A stretch of 64,000 bases of DNA from Phycisphaerae bacterium (GTDB lineage: Bacteria > Planctomycetota > Phycisphaerae > Phycisphaerales > UBA1924), in assembly GCA_030432255.1 (NCBI GenBank), contig JAUIHS010000021.1, positions 24,722 through 88,721 of the forward strand, read 5' to 3'. The translations under genes and the position numbers were made by a program. How positions within the stretch are numbered: the stretch's first letter is position 1; each line of letters opens with the position of its first letter. The notes beneath the pieces were generated by a model. It saw nothing but the letters and a program-made list of their open reading frames with translations, did no database searches and had not been told where the DNA came from. This document shows positions 1 to 8,771 of the stretch, piece after piece.

Positions 1-1
1 C

Positions 2-226
2 CGCTCTGAGCAGATGGGTGACCTGGGCCTGGAGAAGCTGGAAGACGCGCAGGTCTTCGTGATCGTCAACAAGGTTGATGAGACGTTGACGGCGAATCTC
101 CAGGGGCCGCTGGTCATCAACACGCTCTCACGTGTTGGCGAGCAGTTCGTGCTCGCCGAGAAGAAGTGGACCACGCGTCATGAGCTCCTGAACCTCAAGG
201 AGCAGGCTCGGGCCGCCTCGGCCTGA
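2..226 (+). CDS. fliW: Flagellar assembly factor FliW, 3' part
   Basis: The reading frame is open from the left edge of the window, so only the C-terminal 74 or so residues are present; the first ATG at 14 is internal. The piece VIVNKVDETLTANLQGPLVINT followed by an RVGEQFVLAEKKWTTRH segment matches the C-terminal half of FliW, where a conserved TANLxxPxVIN stretch is typical. FliW binds flagellin and also binds CsrA, relieving CsrA repression of flagellin translation. The next genes are csrA and three flagellins, which is exactly the expected context. Product identity is well supported by motif and neighbours; the N-terminus cannot be judged. Confidence 0.88.
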   Translation, partial: RSEQMGDLGLEKLEDAQVFVIVNKVDETLTANLQGPLVINTLSRVGEQFVLAEKKWTTRHELLNLKEQARAASA

Positions 227-352
227 CGGTTGCGTCGGTCACCGGAGCGTGATCGACGGGACGCACAACCAAGTGTGTCGTGCCCGCCCTGTCTGCGGAG
301 CACGGCCGGACCCCGGACGCGGAAACACGGTTCCACGGAAGGAGCTGACCGC

Positions 353-685
353 ATGCTCGTGCTCTCACGTCAACGAGACGAGACCATCATGATCGGCGAT
401 GACGTTGAAATCACCGTCGTCGACATTCGAGGCGACAAGGTCAGATTGGGCATCACCGCCCCGACCCGTATCGCAGTACATCGCAAGGAAGTCTACGAGG
501 CCATCAAGGCCGAGAACGAACGGGCTGCCATGATCAACAGCCCGGACATCGATTCACTCAATCGTTCCGTCGGTTCAGACCGCGCGGACAGGAAGCGGGC
601 GCCGCTTGGAAAGGCGGCATCACTGAAGCAGCGTGAAGAGGCCAGGAATTCCGGCGCCAGCGACAGCAGGCGACGTCGGGCCTGA
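353..685 (+). CDS. csrA: Carbon storage regulator CsrA with a C-terminal extension
   Basis: RNA-binding translational repressor that recognises GGA motifs in mRNA leaders. The ATG at 353 is chosen because MLVLSRQRDETIMIGD is the universal CsrA start and GGAAGGAG lies just upstream; the frame is open further 5' but has no CsrA-like sequence. The RNA-contact residues of the family are visible: L4, R6, V42 and R44. The 110-residue product is longer than the usual 60-75; residues after about 65 form a basic, low-complexity tail ending SRRRRA. It sits between fliW and the first flagellin, so control of flagellin translation is the likely job. Its own Shine-Dalgarno contains two GGA triplets, so autoregulation is possible. 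Confidence 0.95.
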   Translation: MLVLSRQRDETIMIGDDVEITVVDIRGDKVRLGITAPTRIAVHRKEVYEAIKAENERAAMINSPDIDSLNRSVGSDRADRKRAPLGKAASLKQREEARNSGASDSRRRRA

Positions 686-739
686 CAATCAAGGCACTCA
701 CACGATGACGAAGCATTCTCATTTCGAGTCTGACCACAG

Positions 740-757
740 CAATCACGGAGGATTGCC
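740..757 (+). promoter_or_regulatory. Probable CsrA-binding hairpin over the flagellin 1 ribosome site
   Basis: CAATC (740-744) pairs with GATTG (751-755), leaving the loop ACGGAG with a GGA triplet; the Shine-Dalgarno GGAGG lies in this hairpin, two bases before the ATG at 758. A GGA in a hairpin loop that covers the ribosome site is the classic CsrA target. The function is inferred from this layout and the adjacent fliW-csrA genes. Confidence 0.5.
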
Positions 758-2293
758 ATGACACGTATCAATTCCAACGTCTCCAGCCTCATCGCTCAGG
801 TGAACCTGAGTCGATCGAACGCAGACCTGGACACCAGGCTTGAGCGGCTGTCGACGGGACTCCAGATCAACCGCGGTGCGGACAATCCCGCCGGTCTGAT
901 CATCTCCGAACGACTGAGATCGGAGATCAGGGGCACCGAGCAGGGCATTCTGAATGCGGAGCGCGCCTCAAGCGTGATCTCCACGACAGAAGCGTCGCTC
1001 AACGAGGTGTCAGACCTGCTCAATTCGATCAAGGCGCTCATCGTCGAGTCGAACAACACCGGTGCCCTCTCCATCGAGGAACGCGAGGCCAACCAGCTCC
1101 AGGTGGACTCGGCCATCGATGCCATCACGCGCATCGCCAACACCGCGAGCTTCGGCGGGCTCAAACTGCTCAACGGTGAACTGGAGTACATCACCAGCGG
1201 TATCGATGACTCCAATATCATCCAGACCCAGATCAACAGCGTCTTCTTCGGGAATCGTGACAACGTCCCCGTCGATGTCGAAGTGATCGGGTCAGCTCAG
1301 CAGGCCGGCGTCTACCTCCAGGGTACATCCGCCACACTCGGCGGCGGCGCCGATGGCGACCTGCCCACCTCAACCGTCTCGCTGCGCATCGCAGGACCGG
1401 ACGGCGTCGAGGAACTGACGTTCGTCTCCGGACAGAGCCTCGATGACGTCGTCAATGCAGTCAACCTGTACACCGCCGCGACCGGCGTCGTCGCCTCACG
1501 GGCCAGCGCCGGCGATATCTCCTCGGGAATCATCTTCCGATCCTCCGACTACGGCTCCGAAGCCTTCGTGTCTGTCGAAGCCATCGCCGGTGGTCCCAAC
1601 TTCAACTTCGGACGCATCCCCGGCGACAACCCGCCGCCGCTCGTCTGGGCCACCGCGGAAGCGGCCAATCGCGACGCCGGTAAGGACGTCGATGTCATCA
1701 TCAACGGTGCCGTCGCGCGGGGGCGCGGCCTCGAAGTGGATCTGCGCTCACCCCTGCTCGACATGAGCATGCTTCTCGACGAGACGTTTGCGACGACCGT
1801 CAGCGGTACACCGGAGTCATTCCATGTCATCGGCGGCGGATCGAAGTTCCAGCTCGGACCGCAGGTCAACGTGCAGCAGCAGGTCGATGTGGGTATCCAG
1901 TCCATGCACGCCGCGAGACTCGGTGGCAGCTACGTGGACACGCCGACCGGCAAGGTCCTCCAGTTCCTGACCAGTCTCAAGACGGGCAACGCGAACAACC
2001 TGGTGACGGGTGATCTCGAGAATGCCTCGGAGATTCTCGAGAGTGCGATCGACGATGTGACTCTGACTCGGGGCCGCCTGGGCGCCTTTGAGCGCAACGT
2101 GTTGCAGCCCAATGTCCGATCACTGCAGACGGCGCTGCAGTCGTTGACGTCGTCCGAATCCGTGATTCGTGATGCTGACTTCGCGAAGGAGACCAGCGCG
2201 CTGACGCGTGCCCAGATCCTCTCTCAGTCCGGCACGACGATCCTCGCGACGGCGAATGCCAACGCCCAGAATGTGCTGCAGCTGCTCGGCTGA
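758..2293 (+). CDS. Flagellin 1
   Basis: Filament subunit of 511 residues. The N-terminal D0/D1 region starts MTRINSNVSSLIAQ and contains LERLSTGLQINRGADNPAGL; the C-terminal D1/D0 region has SSESVIRDADFAKETSALTR and ends NVLQLLG. Between them lies a large variable domain (about residues 165-390) with a flagellin-IN-like segment around ELTFVSGQSLDDVV. The start has a GGAGG box that also lies in a GGA-loop hairpin. It is more divergent from flagellins 2 and 3 than they are from each other, so it may form a specialised part of the filament; that part is inference. Confidence 0.95.
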   Translation: MTRINSNVSSLIAQVNLSRSNADLDTRLERLSTGLQINRGADNPAGLIISERLRSEIRGTEQGILNAERASSVISTTEASLNEVSDLLNSIKALIVESNNTGALSIEEREANQLQVDSAIDAITRIANTASFGGLKLLNGELEYITSGIDDSNIIQTQINSVFFGNRDNVPVDVEVIGSAQQAGVYLQGTSATLGGGADGDLPTSTVSLRIAGPDGVEELTFVSGQSLDDVVNAVNLYTAATGVVASRASAGDISSGIIFRSSDYGSEAFVSVEAIAGGPNFNFGRIPGDNPPPLVWATAEAANRDAGKDVDVIINGAVARGRGLEVDLRSPLLDMSMLLDETFATTVSGTPESFHVIGGGSKFQLGPQVNVQQQVDVGIQSMHAARLGGSYVDTPTGKVLQFLTSLKTGNANNLVTGDLENASEILESAIDDVTLTRGRLGAFERNVLQPNVRSLQTALQSLTSSESVIRDADFAKETSALTRAQILSQSGTTILATANANAQNVLQLLG

Positions 2294-2325
2294 TCGGCGC
2301 AATCCCTACAACGTGATCCTCCCCG

Positions 2326-2360
2326 GCGGCCGCCCCTCGATGGGCGGCCGCTGTCGTTCT
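2326..2360 (+). terminator. Hairpin after flagellin 1
   Basis: A perfect 10-bp stem (2326-2335 with 2342-2351, GCGGCCGCCC type) closes the loop CTCGAT and is followed by TGTCGTTCT. The T-tract is weak, so this may be a partial or Rho-assisted terminator. Confidence 0.5.
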
Positions 2361-2582
2361 CGGTCGGGGGCATTCGTGTTTCAGGACGCTCTGTCGTTAT
2401 CGCGCCGGATCTCACACGCGCAGACGGCAGAGACGTACCGGCACCGGCGGCTGCGCAACGCCTCCCGTTGATTCGGCGGGTCTCGATTCCGATCGTTCTC
2501 GCGTGAGTCGGAGGACTTGCATCGGGTGATCGTGTTATCGCCCGGGAGTCGGGGAACCCGGAGACCCGCCGGGACGCAACAG

Positions 2583-2654
2583 CGCACGCCGAAGGAGGGC
2601 GTGCGGTTCCGAACGTTCCGTCACACGGATGGGAACAGTTCAAGGAGGAATCAC
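2583..2654 (+). promoter_or_regulatory. Flagellin 2 leader with candidate CsrA sites
   Basis: Three GGA sites are ordered ahead of the start. An 8-bp stem, CGCACGCC (2583-2590) with GGCGTGCG (2598-2605), presents GAAGGAG in its loop. ACACGGATGG at 2623-2632 is close to the CsrA consensus. The Shine-Dalgarno AAGGAGGA follows at 2642-2649. One distal and one ribosome-site target is the pattern known for CsrA repression of flagellin mRNA. The rest of the 2294-2654 gap holds the flagellin 1 hairpin and no gene. Confidence 0.5.
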
Positions 2655-4187
2655 ATGACTCGCATTAACACCAACGTCAACTCTCTCATTGCCAAGCGCG
2701 TGCTCGGCCTCAACAACCAGGCCCTCAACCAGTCACTGGAACGCCTCAGCACCGGTCTCCGCATCAATCGCGGCAAGGATGACCCGGCCGGTCTGATCGC
2801 TTCCGAGAACCTTCGTGCCGAGAAGACCGCCCTGACTTCAGCGATCTCCAATGCGGAGCGTGCTGACCAGGTCGTGAACATCGCCGAGGGCGGTCTGGGC
2901 GAGATCTCCGGGCTGTTGAACGAGCTCCAGGGCCTGGTCACTTCGACCGCCAACTCCGCCGGTCTGTCCGACGAAGAGCGTGAGGCGAACCAGCTTCAGA
3001 TCGACTCGATCCTGCAGACCGTCGATCGGATTGCCTCTTCCACCAGCTTCCAGGGCACCAAGCTGCTCAACGGCAACTTCGACTACACCGCCAGCGGTGT
3101 GAACGCTGAAGTCGCGTCCTACAAGGTGAATGCCGCCAAGCTCGAGTTCGGCTCCAACCGTGACGTCGACGTGGTCGTGACCGGTTCCGCGCAGCGGGCC
3201 GGCTACTTCCTGTCCCTCGGTGGTGCGAACCTCGACCTCGGTGCAGCCACCGACGAGTTCGTCCTCGAGGTCGCCGGCGTCGACGGCTCACGCGAACTCA
3301 GCTTCGCATCCGGTACCGCCATCACCGATATCGCGGCTGCCATCAACAGCTTCACCGACGTCACCGGTGTGTCCGCCGCCGTCTCCGGCACCGGTATCCG
3401 AATCGACTCCACCGAGTTCGGCTCCGACGAGTTCGTCTCCGTGAAGGTCGTGGACGACGGCAGCATCGCCGCCGGCGACGGTATCCACGCTCTGGATGGC
3501 GCTGATACCGCCACCGCCCTGACCGCCACCACGGCATACAACGCCTCGGCGGCGTCCAACGGCCTGACCGACTTCGGCCAGGACGTGAGCGCGACCATCA
3601 ACGGTATCGTGGCCACATCCAAGGGCACCACGATCAGCATCAACACCGACTTCCTCGATGTTGAGATCGACCTCACCTACAACACCGGTGCGACCAGTGC
3701 GGCCAGCCTCGGTTCCATCGACGCCCTGACCATTACGGGCGGCGGTGCCGACTTCCAGCTGGGCGGCAACGTCAACATCGCCAGCAAGGTCGCCCTGGGC
3801 ATCTCCAATGTCGCCTCCCGTGAACTGGGGGCTGTGAGCGAGGGTGGCGTCAGTTACAACCTCTCTGACCTCGTGGCCGGCAAGTCGCTGAACGTCGAGG
3901 ATGGCGATCTCGATATCGCTCAGAAGGTGGTCTCCGAGGCCATCAAGGAAGTCAGCGCGCAGCGCGGACGCCTGGGTGCCTTCCAGGCCAACACGGTCGG
4001 TGCGACCATCCGGAGCCTGGGCATCGCCCTGGAGAACTCCGCGGCGGCCGAGTCCGTGATCCGCGATGCCGACTTTGCGTCAGAGACGGCCGATCTGACC
4101 CGGGCCCAGATCCTGGCGTCCTCGGCTCAGAACACGCTGTCGCTGTCCAACTTCCAGCCTCAGAACGTGCTGCAGCTCCTGGGCTGA
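2655..4187 (+). CDS. Flagellin 2
   Basis: Filament subunit of 510 residues. The ATG at 2655 is chosen over an upstream in-frame ATG because AAGGAGGA precedes it and MTRINTNVNSLIAKRVLG is the canonical flagellin N-terminus. The conserved N-terminal segment LERLSTGLRINRGKDDPAGL and the C-terminal SVIRDADFASETADLTRAQ and NVLQLLG ends are intact. The variable centre carries the flagellin-IN-like stretch ELSFASGTAITDIAAAINSF. It is very similar to flagellin 3 and its centre also resembles the truncated protein at 21990-23102. Its own terminator at 4231-4269 makes it an independent transcript or the end of one. Confidence 0.95.
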   Translation: MTRINTNVNSLIAKRVLGLNNQALNQSLERLSTGLRINRGKDDPAGLIASENLRAEKTALTSAISNAERADQVVNIAEGGLGEISGLLNELQGLVTSTANSAGLSDEEREANQLQIDSILQTVDRIASSTSFQGTKLLNGNFDYTASGVNAEVASYKVNAAKLEFGSNRDVDVVVTGSAQRAGYFLSLGGANLDLGAATDEFVLEVAGVDGSRELSFASGTAITDIAAAINSFTDVTGVSAAVSGTGIRIDSTEFGSDEFVSVKVVDDGSIAAGDGIHALDGADTATALTATTAYNASAASNGLTDFGQDVSATINGIVATSKGTTISINTDFLDVEIDLTYNTGATSAASLGSIDALTITGGGADFQLGGNVNIASKVALGISNVASRELGAVSEGGVSYNLSDLVAGKSLNVEDGDLDIAQKVVSEAIKEVSAQRGRLGAFQANTVGATIRSLGIALENSAAAESVIRDADFASETADLTRAQILASSAQNTLSLSNFQPQNVLQLLG

Positions 4188-4230
4188 GTTCTCGGACTCA
4201 AGTACGCTCTCTGAGCATCCGGTAATAAGC

Positions 4231-4269
4231 CGCCGCCCGGTTCAGTTCGACCGGGCGGCGTTTCTTTTT
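4231..4269 (+). terminator. Rho-independent terminator after flagellin 2
   Basis: CGCCGCCCGG (4231-4240) pairs perfectly with CCGGGCGGCG (4251-4260) across a 10-base loop and is followed by TTTCTTTTT. This is a strong intrinsic terminator. Confidence 0.9.
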
Positions 4270-4375
4270 GGGGAGGACCGGACGTTATCGGAGCGCGGTG
4301 TTGCGTCCGATCAAAACTCACCGATATCGCATCCCGGGACCCGATTCCCGGACCCGAATTGGTGAGACCTGAACT

Positions 4376-5929
4376 ATGAGCAGAATCAATACGAATGTCG
4401 CCTCCCTCATTGGTCAGCATGTGCTGGGCCAGAACAACGCCTCTCTGAACATCTCGCTCGAGAGGCTGTCGACTGGCTTGCGCATCAACCGTGGTAAGGA
4501 CGATCCGGCCGGACTCATCGCATCGGAGAACCTCCGAGCGGAGAAGACGGCCCTCGATACCGCCATTGGGAACGCGGAGAGAGCAGACCAGGTCGCCAAC
4601 ATCGCGGAAGGAGGCCTGGACGAAGTCGCACGTCTCCTCAATGAGCTGCAGGGGCTCATTACGCAGACGGCAAATGACGGCGGCTTGTCCGGAGAGGAGC
4701 GCGAAGCCAACCAGCTTCAGATCGACTCCATCCTCCAGACCATCGACCGCGTTGCCGAAGCAACAAGCTTCCAGGGCACCAAGCTCCTGAACGGCAACTT
4801 CGATTACACCACCACGAACATCAACAGCCAGGTCGCTGACTTCCAGGTCAACGGCGCCAAGCTCAGCTTCGGCGAAACACGCGATGTCGAAGTGCTGGTC
4901 TACGGTTCGGCACAGGTCGCCGGTTACCTGCTGTCCTTCGGTGGCGACATCGACCTCGGATCCGCGGGCGAGCAGTTTGTCGTCGAGATCGCGGGTTCCC
5001 TCGGTTCACGTGAACTCAGCTTCGCATCCGGTACCGCGCTCGCAGATGTCGTCGCTGCCATCAACAGCTTCACAGACGTCACGGGCGTGCTGGCCACCGA
5101 GTCCGGCACCGGTATCCGACTCGAGAGCATCGAGTTCGGCTCCAACGAGTTCGTGTCAGTCACGATCGTGGACGACGGGGCCATCGCTGCCGGTGACGGT
5201 ATCCACGCATTCGATGCGGCTGACACCGCCACCGCTGATACCGCCATCCTGGCGACCTACACGTCAACCGCCGCCGAGAACGGTGTGCGCGACTTCGGTG
5301 AAGACGTGCGTGCAACCATCAACGGCATCGTGGCCACCACCAATGGCACGACCGTGCGCATCAACACCGACTTCCTCGATGTCGAAGTCGAACTCGGTTA
5401 CGACACCTCCGGTCCCGCCGGACCCAATGCGGCCAAGCTCGGTGCCCTCACCGGCTTCACCATCGAGGGTGGAGGCGCTGACTTCCAGTTGGCCGGGCGA
5501 GTCGATATCGCGGGACGTGTCAGCGTCGGTATCCAGTCAGTTGCCGCTCGCTACATCGGACGAAGCGTCGTCGATATCGGTGGTACCGATACCACCTATC
5601 ACCTCAAGGACCTCTCCACCGGTGCCGCGCTCAACGTCGTCGATGGCAACACCGATGCGGCGCAGATCGTGCTCGAGAAGTCCATCAAGGAAATCAGCAC
5701 CCTACGAGGCCGACTTGGTGCCTTCCAGAAGAACACGGTCGGTGCCACCATTCGCAGCCTCGGCATCGCGCTTGAGAATACCACCGCGGCGGAGTCCATC
5801 ATTCGTGACGCCGACTTCGCCGACGAAACGGCGGAACTGACGCGCAGTCAGATCCTCGTGTCTTCGGCAACACAGATTCTCTCCATCGCCAACTCCCAGC
5901 CGCAGAACGCACTCCAGCTTCTCGGCTGA
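4376..5929 (+). CDS. Flagellin 3
   Basis: Filament subunit of 517 residues starting MSRINTNVASLIGQHVLG, with LERLSTGLRINRGKDDPAGL near the N-terminus and ESIIRDADFADETAELTR near the C-terminus, ending NALQLLG. The central variable part again contains ELSFASGTALADVVAAINSF. Unlike the other two genes it has no clear Shine-Dalgarno sequence before the ATG at 4376, and its leader has no simple GGA-loop hairpin, so its translation may be controlled differently or be weaker. It lies between two good terminators and is probably transcribed alone from a promoter in 4270-4375. Confidence 0.94.
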   Translation: MSRINTNVASLIGQHVLGQNNASLNISLERLSTGLRINRGKDDPAGLIASENLRAEKTALDTAIGNAERADQVANIAEGGLDEVARLLNELQGLITQTANDGGLSGEEREANQLQIDSILQTIDRVAEATSFQGTKLLNGNFDYTTTNINSQVADFQVNGAKLSFGETRDVEVLVYGSAQVAGYLLSFGGDIDLGSAGEQFVVEIAGSLGSRELSFASGTALADVVAAINSFTDVTGVLATESGTGIRLESIEFGSNEFVSVTIVDDGAIAAGDGIHAFDAADTATADTAILATYTSTAAENGVRDFGEDVRATINGIVATTNGTTVRINTDFLDVEVELGYDTSGPAGPNAAKLGALTGFTIEGGGADFQLAGRVDIAGRVSVGIQSVAARYIGRSVVDIGGTDTTYHLKDLSTGAALNVVDGNTDAAQIVLEKSIKEISTLRGRLGAFQKNTVGATIRSLGIALENTTAAESIIRDADFADETAELTRSQILVSSATQILSIANSQPQNALQLLG

Positions 5930-5956
5930 TCCGAAGCACCTGATTCGTCAGCACAC

Positions 5957-5996
5957 CAGCGGCACGAGGTCTTACGACTTCGTGCCGCTGTTCATT
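5957..5996 (+). terminator. Terminator after flagellin 3
   Basis: CAGCGGCACGAGGT (5957-5970) pairs with ACTTCGTGCCGCTG (5977-5990) with one G-T pair and a 6-base loop, followed by TTCATTTG. It may also serve pgi, which converges from the other strand. Confidence 0.8.
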
Positions 5997-6066
5997 TGAA
6001 TCCGGTCTCGGGCAACGGGCACCCGGCATCAGCGATTGCACCGAATCAGTGCACCGCGCAGCGAAT

Positions 6067-7479
6067 TCATGCGCCCAGGCGCTCGTCCACCTTCTGCTTC
6101 CACTCCTCATACCCGGCGCGGCCCATCAGGCCGAAGGTGGCGACCTTGCCCGTCTCGACCGCCGGCTGGTCATAGGCATCGATGCCCAGCATCAGCCCGA
6201 CATATGCCGTCGTGATCTCCCACAGGGCAATGAACTGGCCGATGTGGGCAGCGTCCACCTGCGGGAAGCGAATCGTGAGGTTGGGTCGCTGCGACTCGAC
6301 AAAGGCAAACTCAGTCGCACGCTTTTCCGCGTTGAGAAGTCTCGAGAACGAGGCGCCTTCCAGGTACGCGAGCGGCTCGACGCCGAGTCCCGTGGGGATC
6401 GTCAGGTCCTGCGCTCCGAAGGTCCCGACTTCGAGGAAACAGAAGACCTTGTCATTCGGCCCTTCTCGATACAACTGCACCTGTGAGTGCTGGTCCGTGG
6501 TGCCCAGGGCCTTGACAGGTGTGTACCCTGCGAAGACCTCCCTGCCCGCCTTGTCATGCCGCTTGCCGAGCGACTCCGCCCACAACTGACGATACCAGTC
6601 AGCCATCAGGTACAGGCTGTTCGCGTACGGCATCATCACATGCACATCCTTGTCCCGCTCATTCCCCAGGCGGTGCAGCAGCGTCGCGAGCATCGCGGCC
6701 GGATTGTCCGCAAGGTCCGCCTTCGAACAGCGGGCGTCCATTGCCGCTGCTCCCTCCAGCAGCATATGAATATCGATCCCCGCCATTGCGGCGCTGAAGA
6801 GTCCGACTGGTGAGAGCACGCTGAACCGGCCACCGACACCTTCCGGTACCGGCAGCGTGGTGTAGCCGTTCTCGTCACAGATGCGGCGCATCGTGCCCTT
6901 CTCCGGATCCGTGATGATCACGAAGTGGTCGGCATGCTGGTCGCGCCCCACCGCATCGATCATCATCTGGCGGACGGTCATGAACTGTGAAGCCGTCTCG
7001 CACGTCTCGCCGGACTTGCTGATGACGTTGAACAGCGTGCGCTTCAGGCCGGGGTCAGACGACCGGCAGTAATCCAGGACGCTGCCGAAGTACGCCGGAT
7101 CCACGTTGTCCACCACGAAGACACGCGGGCAGCCGCGGCGTTCCGAAGCGGGAAGGAGGTTGTATGTCGAGGGATTCAGCGCCGACTGCAACGCAATGTT
7201 GCCCAGTGCGGAGCCGCCGATGCCCAGGACCACCATGTTGTCGAAGCGTCCCTGGCAGCGCTCAGCGATCGCGAGGACATCATTGATGTGCTGAGACTTC
7301 ACGGGATCGAAAGGAAGGCCGCGCCACCGTTCCCACCCGGTATTCCGGGTGGATTCGAGAGAGGCGGTCAGATCCGCCACACGCTTCGCCCACTCCGATC
7401 CGGCTGCCACGGACGCCGGGTCAAGGCCGTGATCGCCGACAGCGGTGGACAGACAGTTGCGATAGTCAAGGTCAAGCAT
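6067..7479 (-). CDS. pgi: Glucose-6-phosphate isomerase
   Basis: Interconverts glucose-6-phosphate and fructose-6-phosphate in glycolysis and gluconeogenesis. The 470-residue protein shows the sugar-phosphate-binding SIS fold: VVLGIGGSALGNIAL near residue 95, NVISKSGETCETASQF with the phosphate-contact SKSGxT, and GVGGRFSVLSPVGLFSAA. The start at 7479 (MLDLDYRN) is preferred because a GAAGG box precedes it; the frame extends upstream only as non-homologous sequence running into hpt. GAPDH and transaldolase elsewhere in the window belong to the same central sugar metabolism. It is divergent from hpt with a 73-base shared control region. Confidence 0.95.
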   Translation of the reverse strand: MLDLDYRNCLSTAVGDHGLDPASVAAGSEWAKRVADLTASLESTRNTGWERWRGLPFDPVKSQHINDVLAIAERCQGRFDNMVVLGIGGSALGNIALQSALNPSTYNLLPASERRGCPRVFVVDNVDPAYFGSVLDYCRSSDPGLKRTLFNVISKSGETCETASQFMTVRQMMIDAVGRDQHADHFVIITDPEKGTMRRICDENGYTTLPVPEGVGGRFSVLSPVGLFSAAMAGIDIHMLLEGAAAMDARCSKADLADNPAAMLATLLHRLGNERDKDVHVMMPYANSLYLMADWYRQLWAESLGKRHDKAGREVFAGYTPVKALGTTDQHSQVQLYREGPNDKVFCFLEVGTFGAQDLTIPTGLGVEPLAYLEGASFSRLLNAEKRATEFAFVESQRPNLTIRFPQVDAAHIGQFIALWEITTAYVGLMLGIDAYDQPAVETGKVATFGLMGRAGYEEWKQKVDERLGA

Positions 7480-7539
7480 GGGAGCCTTCCGTCTTCCTGC
7501 GGTTCGGAAGGACGGGAACAGTTCCCGCCTCGCTTGCGG

Positions 7540-7552
7540 TAGGATACCCGCC
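7540..7552 (+). promoter_or_regulatory. -10 box immediately before hpt; probable leaderless start
   Basis: TAGGAT at 7540-7545 stands seven bases before the hpt ATG with no Shine-Dalgarno between them, so transcription would begin at or next to the start codon. The same TAGGATAC-N5-ATG arrangement is found before acpS (21419-21432). Confidence 0.45.
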
Positions 7553-8125
7553 ATGGAACACCACGTCGGACGCGTGCTGATCTCCCGGGACAGAATCAAT
7601 GACCGGGTGGCGGAACTGGGGCAAAAACTCTCAGAGGATCTCGCGGCTGCGCTGCGGGCCGAGGGCGACGATACCCTCGACCACCCCGATCGCGTGGTGA
7701 TGGTCCCGGTCCTGACCGGCGCCATCGTCTTCGTCGCCGACCTCGTCCGTCACATGCCGCTGAAGATGTCGCTCCGCCTTGTCAGCGTCTCCAGCTATCC
7801 CGGTCAGTCGAAGAAGTCGAAGGGCGCATCACTCCGCGGCGCGCTGCCGAATGATCTTGAAGGCCGGCATGTGGTCGTCGTCGACGACATCCTCGACTCC
7901 GGCCAGACGCTCGCGCTGGTGCAGGAGGCCATCATGGAGCAGAACCCCGCCTCGCTCCGCTTCTGCGTACTGCTCGACAAACAGGTCGAGAAGACCGTCG
8001 ATATGAAGGCCGAGTACACCGGGTTCGAGATTCCGGATGAATTCGTCGTCGGCTATGGACTGGATTACGACGGCTTCTACCGGAACCTTCCGGACATCAT
8101 GGTCCTCGCGGAAGATCATCGATGA
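7553..8125 (+). CDS. hpt: Hypoxanthine (purine) phosphoribosyltransferase
   Basis: Purine salvage enzyme that joins hypoxanthine or guanine to PRPP. The 190-residue protein carries the PRPP-binding motif VVVVDDILDSGQTLA near residues 105-120, the flexible-loop region SSYPGQSKKSKGA, and the C-terminal LDKQVEKT...VVGYGLDYDGFYRNLP typical of the Hpt family. The ATG at 7553 is chosen because the family begins there; upstream codons overlap the pgi control region. The stop overlaps the start of the next gene (ATGA), so the two are co-transcribed. Gene symbol is by family. Confidence 0.94.
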   Translation: MEHHVGRVLISRDRINDRVAELGQKLSEDLAAALRAEGDDTLDHPDRVVMVPVLTGAIVFVADLVRHMPLKMSLRLVSVSSYPGQSKKSKGASLRGALPNDLEGRHVVVVDDILDSGQTLALVQEAIMEQNPASLRFCVLLDKQVEKTVDMKAEYTGFEIPDEFVVGYGLDYDGFYRNLPDIMVLAEDHR

Positions 8126-8748
8126 GAACCCGCAGCGGCGACGACATCGTGGTGGATCGCCGCGAAGTAGCCGACGAGCGACCCGGAGCAGTGGTCGCCG
8201 CGGCAGCGTCCGAATCCGATCTCGTCGCACGCTGCCAGGTCCTGACCCTCGACATCCTTCAGGACGGCGAGATCATCCTGCTCGACCTGCGGCCGCATGG
8301 CGCGAGCGCTCTTCTCAGCCCGGTGACGCTGATCTGGTTCGCGATCGCAGTCCCCCTGCTCCTCCTCGCGCCTTTCGCCTTCACCCGCGGCGGCTCAGCA
8401 GCCTCCCTCGAGAACGTCGTCCTCATCCTCAGCCTCGGAACCCTGGCGCTCATCTTCGCGCAGGTGCTGGAATTGCGACATCGCCGGTACATCCTGACAG
8501 ACCGGCGCGTGATTGCTTTCAGCAGATTCATGCACGTTGCCATGCCCCTGTCCGCGGTGCGAACGGTGAAGTTGACCCGTTCCCGCCGCGAGCGCCTCGT
8601 GGACCTCGGCACGCTGCACTTCAACGACCACGGCAACCGCCCCGCGGTGCGCTGGGACATGCTCGGTCGACCGGAGGACGTGATGCGTGCGGTGGAAGAC
8701 TGTGTTGAACGCTACGCGAGAGGTGACTTCGAGCGCGACGCCGGGTGA
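8122..8748 (+). CDS. Membrane protein with a bacterial PH-like domain
   Basis: 208 residues with an acidic N-terminal stretch, two hydrophobic segments (about residues 65-90 and 95-115), then RHRRYILTDRRVIAFSR leading into a domain of the bacterial Pleckstrin-homology type (YxLTdrRvi pattern). The ATG overlaps the hpt stop. The cellular role is unknown; such proteins are usually anchored in the cytoplasmic membrane with the PH-like part in the cytoplasm. The coupling to hpt may reflect operon packing only. Confidence 0.7.
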   Translation: MRTRSGDDIVVDRREVADERPGAVVAAAASESDLVARCQVLTLDILQDGEIILLDLRPHGASALLSPVTLIWFAIAVPLLLLAPFAFTRGGSAASLENVVLILSLGTLALIFAQVLELRHRRYILTDRRVIAFSRFMHVAMPLSAVRTVKLTRSRRERLVDLGTLHFNDHGNRPAVRWDMLGRPEDVMRAVEDCVERYARGDFERDAG

Positions 8749-8771
8749 GGGCGTCGCTCTCCGCACCTCAC

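Noticed and set aside
2390..4295. TTATCG motifs ahead of flagellins 2 and 3, like an inverted sigma-28 -10 box
   Set aside because: They point to the wrong strand for these genes and have no matching -35, so chance is as likely.
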